Shown piece by piece: positions 35,775 through 44,700 of a DNA stretch of 64,000 nt. The first letter of the stretch is position 1, and every line of letters starts with the position of its first letter. Below the pieces are notes generated by a model. It made no database searches, was not told the DNA's origin, and saw nothing but the letters and a program-made list of their open reading frames with translations. Both the position numbers and the translations under genes were made by a program. The DNA lies in assembly GCF_036327755.1 (NCBI RefSeq), contig NZ_CP109596.1:1426001-1490000 (forward strand). The letters are read 5' to 3'. The stretch is from Nocardia sp. NBC_01503 (GTDB taxonomy: Bacteria > Actinomycetota > Actinomycetes > Mycobacteriales > Mycobacteriaceae).

Positions 35775-37334
35775 TCATCGCTGCAGCACCGAAATCTCGC
35801 CGCTTGTATAGGCATAGATGTTGTGTGTGGTCGGATCTACCGCCAGCGCCTCGGGATTCGGGACAGTCAGGGTGGCGGTGACCACTCGGGCTATGGTGTC
35901 AACCACCTTGATAGCTCCCTCCCGACCACTGGAGATGTACAGGATGTTCGCCCCGGGATCAACTGCTATCGAGCTGATTTCGTGACCCCGACCGTCAATA
36001 GTTCCTACGACAGCCATCGCCACGGGGTCGATCACCGCGATCATCCCCTCCGTGTCCACAACGAACAATTTGCGAGCGGCGGGATCCAACGTGATGGAGG
36101 TGGCCGCGAGGGGTAGCGGGATAGAGTTGATCTGCTTGTTCGTTGCGAGGTCGACTAATTCGATGGACTTGCTCTGATTGACTATGAAGGCTGTGCGCTT
36201 GTCGGTGCCGATCGCGATACCCATCGCGGGGAGCCCGGCGGGCATCGATCCAGTTAACGGAATGGTGCCGGTAACCGTGTTGGTAGAGCAATCGATTACG
36301 GTGAAGACGCCGCCTTGGGTATCCGCGCCGGCCGATCCCAAAACGTAGGCGGAGTGGGTACCTGGGTCGACGGCAATGGATTTCGGGTTCATGGTCAGCG
36401 GGATTGTGGCGGCCACCCTGTTGGTGGCGATATCCACCACGAACACTGAGCCCGGCGAGTTCTGTTCTGCCCCAGGTGTTGCCACATACAGAGACTTCGC
36501 ATCCGAGTCGAGAGCGAGAGAGCCGTACGGCTCAGACCCGACCGCGATCGTGGTGCGTACGTCGGCTGCGGTCGCTGGAACCGAACCATGTTCGCTACCT
36601 GCAGGTTTCATATCGATCACGGCAATAACGGCGAAGACGACCAGTACAACGACAGCCGCACACGTCACAAGAACTATTTGTCCGCGCATGTCACGGGGCA
36701 CCGGTGCGGATTTTGCGCCACTGGGTTGAACCAGCGAGCTTCGCGGAGGATGAGCAGCCTGAATGAGTACAAGACCCGACTCAGGAACCAGTTCGCGTGG
36801 CAATACGAAACCGGGTCCGCCATTCGGTCGGATGAAGGCTACGCCGCCGATAAACGCCAAGTCCTTGATCTGGCTGTAGGGCACCACCGTGTACCCCGTC
36901 GCCGGTGGCACTTCCATCGCGTTGCTGCCATACCGCACCCACAATCGAGTCCCCGCAGCAGCATAAGAGGCAACCAACGGATTCCGCCGCAACAAGCGAA
37001 CTCCCGTGGCCAACACAACGACGACAACGGCCAGCACCAGTAGCACGAGATACACACCGACTACCCCGGAGAGCCCCGAACCCGAACGGCTTTCCCTGCT
37101 CACCAAATCGAAGATGTGCCGAGCCATGATCACCAGTGGTATAGCGGCCACAATCGCCCAAGCCCTCGGCGACCGCCATCGTGCCAACTCCATCGCCCGG
37201 CTCAGCCGCGGCACTGTCCCCGAATCCGCCAAATAGCTACATTCAATCGGTGCACTCGAACCCGGTTGCTGCGTCGGCTGATTCGGCGAGACCGGCTCTG
37301 GGTGCGGCACACACTGGTCAGATGGTCGCTGCAC
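35775..37334 (-). CDS. membrane protein with YVTN/YncE-type beta-propeller
   Basis: 519 aa. Three hydrophobic helices (about residues 55-75, 88-112 and 225-245) surround a PH-like stretch (TRLWVRYGSNAMEVPPATG). The C-terminal 270 residues form repeats of the type D-P-x-x-x-x-L-Y-V, for example KSLYVATPG, HSAYVLGSA and NILYISSGR, each about 42 residues, giving a six- to seven-bladed propeller outside the membrane. GTG start with AGGGGGG just upstream. Its role is unknown; it lies between the ESX locus and the toxin island. Confidence 0.75.
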   Translation of the reverse strand: MQRPSDQCVPHPEPVSPNQPTQQPGSSAPIECSYLADSGTVPRLSRAMELARWRSPRAWAIVAAIPLVIMARHIFDLVSRESRSGSGLSGVVGVYLVLLVLAVVVVVLATGVRLLRRNPLVASYAAAGTRLWVRYGSNAMEVPPATGYTVVPYSQIKDLAFIGGVAFIRPNGGPGFVLPRELVPESGLVLIQAAHPPRSSLVQPSGAKSAPVPRDMRGQIVLVTCAAVVVLVVFAVIAVIDMKPAGSEHGSVPATAADVRTTIAVGSEPYGSLALDSDAKSLYVATPGAEQNSPGSVFVVDIATNRVAATIPLTMNPKSIAVDPGTHSAYVLGSAGADTQGGVFTVIDCSTNTVTGTIPLTGSMPAGLPAMGIAIGTDKRTAFIVNQSKSIELVDLATNKQINSIPLPLAATSITLDPAARKLFVVDTEGMIAVIDPVAMAVVGTIDGRGHEISSIAVDPGANILYISSGREGAIKVVDTIARVVTATLTVPNPEALAVDPTTHNIYAYTSGEISVLQR

Positions 37335-37441
37335 GAACCCCCCTCTCGTTCAGACACTCGCTCGACCCTAACCCGCGCTCGCTACCAGAACCAGTCGAGC
37401 CCAGTTTCACACGACGGCCGGACTGCCCACACGCGCACCAG

Positions 37442-37725
37442 TTACGGCAGGTCGGCGTTCGGGTTCGAGATCACACCCAACCGACTCGCCTTATAGGTGG
37501 CGGTCGTCATGAATGCCAGATATCGCTGGCGAGGAAGCAAGTCCCATTGATCGCCGGAGAACCACAACTCCAAACCGCAGTTCCTCGAGTCGGGAACACC
37601 GATCCGGTCGCTGTCGAGGAGAACCTCGACACACTGGCCACCATTGCTTCCGCTGTAGCTGGACTTGGGCCACTCATGATCATGTGTCGACTCCTCATTT
37701 CCACTCGGCCGAGCGACTCCGAATC
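37442..37725 (-). pseudogene. DUF397 domain remnant
   Basis: The minus strand encodes WPKSSYSGSNGGQCVEVLL, the DUF397 signature, then about 60 further residues to a TAA. No start codon exists in this frame after the upstream TGA; the nearest ATGs lie one base out of frame. DUF397 genes normally follow an XRE/DUF5753 regulator, and a decayed piece of one lies directly upstream. Confidence 0.65.
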
Positions 37726-38000
37726 AGTTCGGTGGATCCACTTTTCGACAGAGCCGCCGAACGGAGCTGGCCGGCCAGCATCTCGTACACTGCCACGCGT
37801 ATTCCTGCAGGTAGAGAGCGCCGGTGGGGTACTCGATATGGCCGACGGTCTGGGCTTGATCGAAATGTAGGAGCGTGAACTCGCTGACGTTGCCTGCGTG
37901 TGCGTAGGTCCTGGTCGGTAGGACGCAGATGAATTGACTCTCCGCCAGCCCCTCCAGGCCGACGAAGGTCTTGAACCAATCGGTCAGAACCTCGGAAAAC
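37696..38000 (-). pseudogene. DUF5753-type XRE regulator remnant
   Basis: Pieces of the DUF5753 C-terminal half survive in two frames: WFKTFVGLEGLAES, SEFTLLHFDQAQTV and HIEYPTGALYLQE in one, then YEMLAGQLRSAALSKS in another. The helix-turn-helix domain and the middle of DUF5753 are missing. With the DUF397 remnant this was once a regulator pair. Confidence 0.55.
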
Positions 38001-38189
38001 GTCGTTCCGACTGAGCCAGTTGGGATCTCTGCCCCGTATCCCAGAACTCTCGATACGACTGCATTAGCTCTGTGGCCCCTGCGCACTCATCAGCGCGACG
38101 ATTTCCGCCTCGCTGCACCCCTCCAAGCATCTGCCGCTACCAGGCCGCGCATTAACCAGCGGCTTGGTCAGATTGTCCATGAATGCCAT
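38000..38189 (-). pseudogene. SUKH immunity gene remnant
   Basis: The ATG at 38189 opens a frame reading CSEAEIVALMSAQG, matching GCGEEEIVALMNAQG of the intact SUKH-like gene at 54603-55115. The frame then shifts and similarity continues as ATELMQSYREF (intact: VTELPLAYREF) before fusing to the DUF5753 remnant. It is a truncated, frameshifted paralogue. Confidence 0.7.
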
Positions 38190-38227
38190 CGGGGCGCTCC
38201 AGCCTCTCCCGCAGCAGGTCGCTGGTA

Positions 38228-38775
38228 TCAGGCGTTGTCGGCGAGGCGCTGAAGGTAGCCCATCACAACGCCGTCACACCTGACCGAAAGGAAGGTGACC
38301 GGAGAGGTGGCTTCTTCGGGATACGGCGAAGTCGGAACCGCATCCAGCGCACCCCATCCCTCTGAGCGATCCGCGGGCGCACCGCTCGGGCACTCCCCAT
38401 CTTGCATCCAGGGACCCTCCCCCAGCGGCACATCCGGATTCAGCCAACGCCAAGTCCTGAATAGTCCCGCGCATCCCCGAGCTCAGCACCGGCAGGAATC
38501 CCACCGAACTCAGCGTCCTCAGGCTTTCCCACCCAATAGCTAATCGCCTCAACAGGTTTCAGACCACGTTGATACATCTCTTCCAGCTTGCTGGACCAGA
38601 AGATCGAAAACCTCACCGGGCTGATGCCGGACTCCGCGCGGAAGGACCCCGCTGCCGATCTCGTCTTCGCACCCTGAGGTAACCAGCAAGAGCGTCTCCG
38701 AGTGTGATCGGCAGGTATGCAACCGGCCGGCGCGTCCATGCTTCGTAGCCAGCTCGCGGTTGATCAAATAGTCAT
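38228..38775 (-). pseudogene. remnant of the 261-aa immunity-array gene
   Basis: Minus-strand fragments in several frames match the intact gene at 55301-56086: YEAWTRRPVAYLPITLG (intact YDVWTRRQVAYLPIMLD), RGLKPVEAISYWVGKPED and PSGAPADRSEGWG. The frames are broken, the start is shifted and the C-terminus is lost. Its order with the SUKH remnant is the same as in the intact pair. Confidence 0.78.
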
Positions 38776-38854
38776 GAGCACTTCCTATCAATTGGTCAAT
38801 CGAGCTAGGTTCGGACAGGCTGGAAGCTCTATTGGTTCGGAGACCGGGGACAGT

Positions 38855-40039
38855 GTGAGCCAGGATAATTCGACGGAGGAATCGCCGGATGTGGGATTTC
38901 GGTTGGAGCGAAACACCGCTGCGGAGGGAATCGGCCTGGTTCCGGGTCGACCGGCGAGGTCGGATCGGTCGGCAGAGCAGGATCGGCTGATCCAACAGGT
39001 CACCGACGAACTTCTTGCGCAGCTGCCAGATGGATGGGATCGACTGGATGTGGCCGTCGCCATGACAGTCAGCGACGAGACCGCACAGGTGATCGTGTCG
39101 GACTCGAAGCGTGCAGCGCCGGCACGGCTGTCAATGCGCATGGTGGAGCTGTTGCGAGAGCTTCGTCATCGGTCGGCCGAGTCGGCCGATGGTCCGTGGT
39201 GGCGGTTTCTCGCGATCGCGACCAGGGCGGGTTCGACACAGATCGAATATGACTACGGGGCAGAGCCTTTCCCCGACCAGCAACTATTTCCCCCGCAGGC
39301 GTATCTCGCGGATCTTCGGACTTATCCGCGCAAAAGGCTACCGATGTGGTTGGCCGCATACGTCGGCCACGGTGGCCGACAGACCCGTACGCCCGGCATT
39401 GCCGCACATGCCGAGGCGGGTGATGGCCCATTCACGCCACGGGTTGAGACCGATCTGCCCGCACTGCCCTTGCTGTGGGCCCGCTGGGCCGTGATCGCCG
39501 CCGCCTTCGTGGCCGCGGATTCGCCATTGGGTCCCCGGACCACAACTGCGCTCGGCTGGTTCGAGGGATCGACCCGCAGCGGGTCCACACTGCATCTGCT
39601 ACCGCATGGACGAGCGGTCCTTTCGGGCGGTTTATGGAGCGATCTGAGACTCGACGCCACCTACAACGACGGCGCCACCATGCCGCAGCTGTATCGTGGC
39701 GCGCCCGACTGGGTTGCTGATCCCGTGCTGAATCCCCGTGCAGCGAACGGATTGCTGTCATTTTGCTATTGGTGGGACGGTGAGGCATGGCTTTGCGGTG
39801 AATCGCCGGTCACCGCCGAACTAAGTCCTGCGCTCCCCGGCATCTGGAGCAGCGATACAGTATTCGACGTGCTCGCACAGCTGATCGAGGGGAGTTCGTC
39901 CTCATGGATCACCGCCCTGGTAGCGGCGGCTGAGACCGGCAGCGTGACGCGTGCGCTACTGGCTCGATCTCTGGCCGGTGATAAGTTCGATCTGGACGCT
40001 GGCTACTATCAGTTGATGCTGGCAGGGATCGCCAAATAG
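38855..40039 (+). CDS. YezG/DUF600-like immunity protein with extra C-terminal domain
   Basis: About 394 aa from the GTG at 38855; longer starts overlap the opposing pseudogene and have no ribosome site. Residues about 45-165 look like the YezG/DUF600 immunity fold (LPDGWDRLDVAVAMTVSDE, IEYDYGAEPFPDQQLFPP, YPRKRLPMWLAAYV). The remaining 220 residues are unassigned, with repeated Trp/Gly strands (ALGWFEGSTRSGSTLHLL, GLLSFCYWWDGEAW). It is the first gene of the plus-strand set leading to the giant toxin. The function is inferred from the fold. Confidence 0.6.
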   Translation: MSQDNSTEESPDVGFRLERNTAAEGIGLVPGRPARSDRSAEQDRLIQQVTDELLAQLPDGWDRLDVAVAMTVSDETAQVIVSDSKRAAPARLSMRMVELLRELRHRSAESADGPWWRFLAIATRAGSTQIEYDYGAEPFPDQQLFPPQAYLADLRTYPRKRLPMWLAAYVGHGGRQTRTPGIAAHAEAGDGPFTPRVETDLPALPLLWARWAVIAAAFVAADSPLGPRTTTALGWFEGSTRSGSTLHLLPHGRAVLSGGLWSDLRLDATYNDGATMPQLYRGAPDWVADPVLNPRAANGLLSFCYWWDGEAWLCGESPVTAELSPALPGIWSSDTVFDVLAQLIEGSSSSWITALVAAAETGSVTRALLARSLAGDKFDLDAGYYQLMLAGIAK

Positions 40040-40140
40040 GCAGCAGAGCAATGCGTTCGACGCACCTTTGCGTTGGCGTGCGCAACTCCTCCGCGTATAT
40101 GATCGGCGGCAGTTACCGAAGGACTACAGCGGGGGTCAAC

Positions 40141-40452
40141 GTGGCGACAAAAGTACAGGTCGAAGTCGCTGGTATGCGGTCCGTAGCAGACAGGCTCGAC
40201 GATGTGTCTGCCACGATCACCAGCATTCTGAACACGGTAAAGGCTGCGGCAGACGCTCATAATGGCTGCTGGGGGCACGATGAGTACGGTGACAAATTCG
40301 CCGACGGCAACAGCGGCTACAACGCCCGCAATCCCGCCTTACAGGACACCCTCGCTTCGAAAACAGCCCTGCTCCAGAAGTATTCGAAGGGACTGCGCGA
40401 TGGTGCCAGATCGTTCGAAAACGTGGAAGACACCAACACCAGCCGCTTCTGA
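40141..40452 (+). CDS. WXG100-like small secreted or partner protein
   Basis: 103 aa from the GTG at 40141, preceded by a GGGG site; the frame extends upstream but without likely coding. Two helices join at AHNGCWGHDEYGDKFADG, a W-G turn with a Y-G-D following. Such proteins often precede CpnT/LXG-type toxins in actinobacteria and may help their export by the ESX system. Confidence 0.65.
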   Translation: MATKVQVEVAGMRSVADRLDDVSATITSILNTVKAAADAHNGCWGHDEYGDKFADGNSGYNARNPALQDTLASKTALLQKYSKGLRDGARSFENVEDTNTSRF

Positions 40453-40515
40453 TTCGTAGCCAGGAAGAACAGGCGCTCGGGTAGGGCCGGGCTTGCACCG
40501 TGCGGGGAGACAGCT

Positions 40516-41034
40516 GTGACGAATGAGGTTGCGAAGGCACAGCTGGCTGAGCTGGTCGAATTGGTCGAGGGCAGCTTCGCGTCCGTTGCACGGGCACAAC
40601 AGGAACGCGCCCGACTCACCGCGACCGCGCATGCCGGCGGGCGACGCGTCACGATCACCGTCAATGCCGACGGTGTCGTGATCAAGACCGAATTCTCCGA
40701 TGACATAGGTGATCTCCTGTTCTCCGAGATCGCTGCCGCTGTCACCCAGGCCACCCAGGAGGCTGCCGCGCAGGTACAGCAGAAGTCGCAGGAGATCCTG
40801 GCCGCGCTACAGTCCGAACAGGCTCGCGTTCCGTCGCTGTCCGAATTCTTCCCCGTTATGCCTGATATCCAGGCCATGGTGCCCACTCCGCCCGAAGTCT
40901 CCATGGCGCCACCCGACGCTGCCGAACGGAAGGCCGCTGACATCGATACGGCACCGCAGTTCGACAACGTCGAGGAATTCGAGCACGACCCGCAAGCCCG
41001 CCGGCGATCCAACATCGCTGCCACCGAATGGTGA
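40516..41034 (+). CDS. YbaB/EbfC-fold protein
   Basis: 172 aa, GTG start. The first 100 residues match the YbaB/EbfC fold, with GGRRVTITVNADGVVIKTEF as core strands between long helices. A Pro-rich linker (PTPPEVSMAPPDAAERK) leads to an acidic tail. It is related in fold to the gene at 31598-31897. Placed between a WXG100-like gene and the toxin, it is more likely a secretion cofactor than a nucleoid protein. Confidence 0.65.
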   Translation: MTNEVAKAQLAELVELVEGSFASVARAQQERARLTATAHAGGRRVTITVNADGVVIKTEFSDDIGDLLFSEIAAAVTQATQEAAAQVQQKSQEILAALQSEQARVPSLSEFFPVMPDIQAMVPTPPEVSMAPPDAAERKAADIDTAPQFDNVEEFEHDPQARRRSNIAATEW

Positions 41035-41121
41035 TCGGCGCCAGGTGAGTGGTCAATCCAGGCACGCCGATGGAATGATGTGCCCGGACCACGACTAAGC
41101 GGAATACCGAAAGGCAGGCAC

Positions 41122-41574
41122 ATGCATTGGCTCAAAGAGTCGCCATCCTATTTTCGGTTCCGCAACGGCACGATTCGTCTCGAAGAGCCTGAGCACGGCA
41201 AGCTGATCGGGCAGAAGCTGAATGTTCGAACGGGCGCTTTCGAACCCGCATCGGACGAGGACATGGACGCGGTGCTGAGATCTGGTACCGATCTGGACTT
41301 CTCCGCGCTGAACGAGGAACAGTTCGTCAAAGCGACCGAAGAAGCGCGCAGTCTGTACCTCCGCGGATCAGGCCCGGTATTCGATCTCTACGCGCAAATC
41401 AAGGAGATGTTCGAACACGCCGAGCAGGAACGACGGCGAATCAGTCCTGAGGAGCGAAGTATGATCGCCGCCCTCTACCGCACGACCTTCCAGGTATGGG
41501 AAGAGGAATTTGCTCGGCGCGACGCGGGTGACGAACCAACCTTCGGCTACTCCTGGGTCGGAGGCAGTCGATAG
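41122..41574 (+). CDS. conserved hypothetical protein of the toxin operon
   Basis: 150 aa from the ATG at 41122 (MHWLKESPSYFRFRNGTIRL). It is soluble and mostly acidic, with a short N-terminal strand region and long C-terminal helices (FDLYAQIKEMFEHAEQERRR). It was not recognised. It stands 198 bases before the giant toxin and 87 bases after the YbaB-fold gene on the same strand, so it may be a toxin-specific chaperone or targeting factor. Confidence 0.6.
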   Translation: MHWLKESPSYFRFRNGTIRLEEPEHGKLIGQKLNVRTGAFEPASDEDMDAVLRSGTDLDFSALNEEQFVKATEEARSLYLRGSGPVFDLYAQIKEMFEHAEQERRRISPEERSMIAALYRTTFQVWEEEFARRDAGDEPTFGYSWVGGSR

Positions 41575-41772
41575 GCCCGGTCAGGCCGAAAATTGGACCG
41601 GTAGAGACACTCTGGGTAGGGTTGCGTATACGTTTGTCGAATCCGGTTGGGAGTCCGGGCTTTTGCAATCAACTGCAGGAGGGGGAGGCCGATGAATCCG
41701 GTCGCGCAGTCAGTTCGAGACTTGGTTCCGCAAACGCCCTGGCAGCGTGATCGCCGAATCATCGGATAATTT

Positions 41773-44700
41773 GTGTCCGGGTGGACATGGGCCGGGGATC
41801 ATCTTCCAAATGGGTTGATGTCGGCACTCAACTTCTTTGCGGTGTATCCCAAGGGTGACCAGGATGCGCTGTTCGACCTGGGCGACACGTGGAAGTTGGC
41901 CGCTGCCGAACTCGAAAAGCTCGAGCCGGAGCTCAGATCCGCCACTGATCAGGTGCCCCAGTACTACCTCGGAGAAGGCGCCACCGCGATAACCCAAGAG
42001 TTCGCAACGCTCTTCGACGGCCAAGACCACTCCATCCAAAAACTTGTGGAGAGCCTGACCCAACTCGGCCACGACAGTCGCTCCACCGCAACAGAGATCG
42101 AATATACGAAGATCCAGTCAGAGGTCTTCGCCCTCCTGACGCTTTACACCATCGTTCAGCTGAGCATCACCCTCTTTGGCGAGGCACTCATACCGGGTGT
42201 TCTCGCTACTGCACGAGCGTCTCTGGCCACCTTCAGCAAGGCGGCGATGGCGAGGATCGCCGCGATCAGCGAACGCGCGGGACTGCAGGCGCTTGCAAAG
42301 CCGTTGGTTCGCGAAATCGCCGTGCCAGTCCTTGAACGAGAGATCGCACCGCTTGCCGAGAAGGCTGTTCAACCGCTGGCCACTCGAGCCACGCAGGCGG
42401 CTGTCAAGGCCGTCGGCGCTGGCATTGTTACCGGTGTGATGGGTGCCGGACTCGATGCCGGGACACAAGCCATCCAAATCATGAATGGTCATCGCGACGA
42501 TGGCTTCGACTTGAAGCAAACGTTTCAGACCAGCCTGCAGTGGGGTGCGGGTGGCCTCGTCGGTGCGCCATTCCACGGAATCGTGGGCAACGCCTTGAAG
42601 GACACCCGACTGAACTCGCGCCTTGGTGGAACCATCGCCGGTGGCATCGGTGGCGGTATCGGCGCTGTCGGCATGTACGGAGCGGGGCTGGGCACCCAGC
42701 TGTACAACAGCCACGGCGACTGGAGCAAGGTCGACAAGACCTTCCATTCGCAGTTGCTGATCGGTGGCCTGGCCATGGGCGCTGGCGGCGGCGCCAACCA
42801 CGGCTTGCACAGTGGCCGCGGCGACGCCGCACACAGCGACGTAGCTGCTGCCACCAAGAACGGCCCCGATGGCAGCAGCAGCCACACCTCGCCGGCGGAT
42901 GTCAAGGTCGCGGGCGGTCAGCCCAATCACGTTGTGCAGCAGGAACTTCAAACGTCCGTACACACTGATCAGCCTTTGAACCGGCAACCCGTCGACACTG
43001 CCAATGGCGGACGTGCCGCTCCCTCTGGGGACACTCCGCGCAACGAAGTCAGAGCGAACGCGCCTGCCGCCGGAGATAGCACTGTCCGCCCAAGCGACGC
43101 GGGCGCGAAACTAGGCGATAACTCCCCCAAGTCCGCGGAACCAGCCGCTCCACGCACCAATGCACCCGCGCAGCCAGCAGGCGAGGCTCCTGCTCGCGCG
43201 GCGGCGATCACGTCGGACCATCGCGGCAATATTGTCTCAGGCACCCAGGACAGGCCCGCGCCGGTTGGCCGAGAGATCCGGCCTACCGAGGTTACTGCCG
43301 ATACCCAAACACGTTCTGCCACAACGGAGCCCGCAACAGGACAGGAGCAGACGCCGCCGGGACGAACAGAGGATCGAACCGACCCCGCCAACAAGCCAGC
43401 CACCCCGGACCGATCGCGGCTCGAATCCACGACCGAGAGGGCTCGGCCGGACACTTCGACAACCCAGGCGCTGCACCCCGAAGTCGAGCAGCAGGGCCCA
43501 GCGCACCTCCGGGAGCCGAAAGAGCCTGCGGTGGAAGCAGTTCGGCACGATCGCGAGCACACGGACGACCTGCAACCAGACAACAACGGCACGGTTCCCG
43601 ACACACATCTCGGCGAGGATTCCCCCGCCCAAGCCGATGTCCTACCCGCACCCGTCCTCACGCCAACGCTGGGCGAGCCCGCGACACATCCGGGATCCAC
43701 CAAACCGGGTGCAGGTACCCCGCGGGCTGCAGACGTCACGCGCTCCTCGACCTCCGGGGGATCAAAGCCCCGTGCATCTGACGGATCAGGGGCCCGTGCC
43801 CACGAAGAGCCGAAACCCAGTCTCCCGGATGATCCACATACACCTGCGGCAGACCCGTCGGAAACGGTTCCGTCCGAACATGATTGGTCGCCTCGACCCG
43901 ATGACGAATGGTCGCGCCTGGACAGTCAGCAGGTCGCGGATGAACTGGCGAACCGCTGGGGTATCGACGTGTCGGGATTCGACAATCCCCATCTCGATCC
44001 GGAGGTGGCGCGCGAATTCGCCCGCGCCATCGACGACATGCTGACTCGCTACCCGGATGTGGATCTGGGCGGTGTTGCGATCGAGCCGATCAACGAACCA
44101 GATGTCTACGCCGCAACCGATCCGGGCTTTACGTCCTCGGGTCGTATGTACACCGAGAAGGTGATTCTGAACGAGCGCTACGCGCTCGACATCGACCGGA
44201 TGATCCGCGAGATCGCCGAGGACGAGGCCGACGGTCACCTGGTGCCGGGGTCGGCCGACCGTCCGATCCATTCATCACTGGTACACGAATTCGGCCACGT
44301 CCTCGATAACGAAGGGCAGGAGCACGCCGAACGAACCGCCTATGACGCGTTGGCCGACCATTTCGAATCCACCCGTGGTGAATTGGATCCAGATGCCTTC
44401 AAAGATTGGCTGGATCAACTCAGCGGCTACAGCTTCGAGGAAAACGGCACCTTCGAACCGAGCGAGGCTCTGGCCGAGGCCTTCCTCGAAGTTGAGTATC
44501 ACGGCGAAGCCGCCACCGAGCCCGCCAAGGTCCTTTACTGGCACCTTCTCGACAGCGCCCGCGATCATGGCAGCTTTCCGGACGGTTTCGAGCATCTCCC
44601 CAACGACACCGTTCACGACCCGCGCTTCCGAAAGTCCTCGAGCCCCAGCCCGTTCGAACCGCAGGGCAAACCGCACGATTCACCCGCCGCGTCGGCGCCC

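Noticed and set aside
36369..36589. Small antisense frames within the propeller gene
   Set aside because: Explained by the codon bias of the beta-propeller repeats.
38717..38854. Upstream extension of the YezG-like gene to ATG at 38717 or 38774
   Set aside because: This stretch is the opposite strand of a recognisable pseudogene and has no ribosome site; the GTG at 38855 is better.
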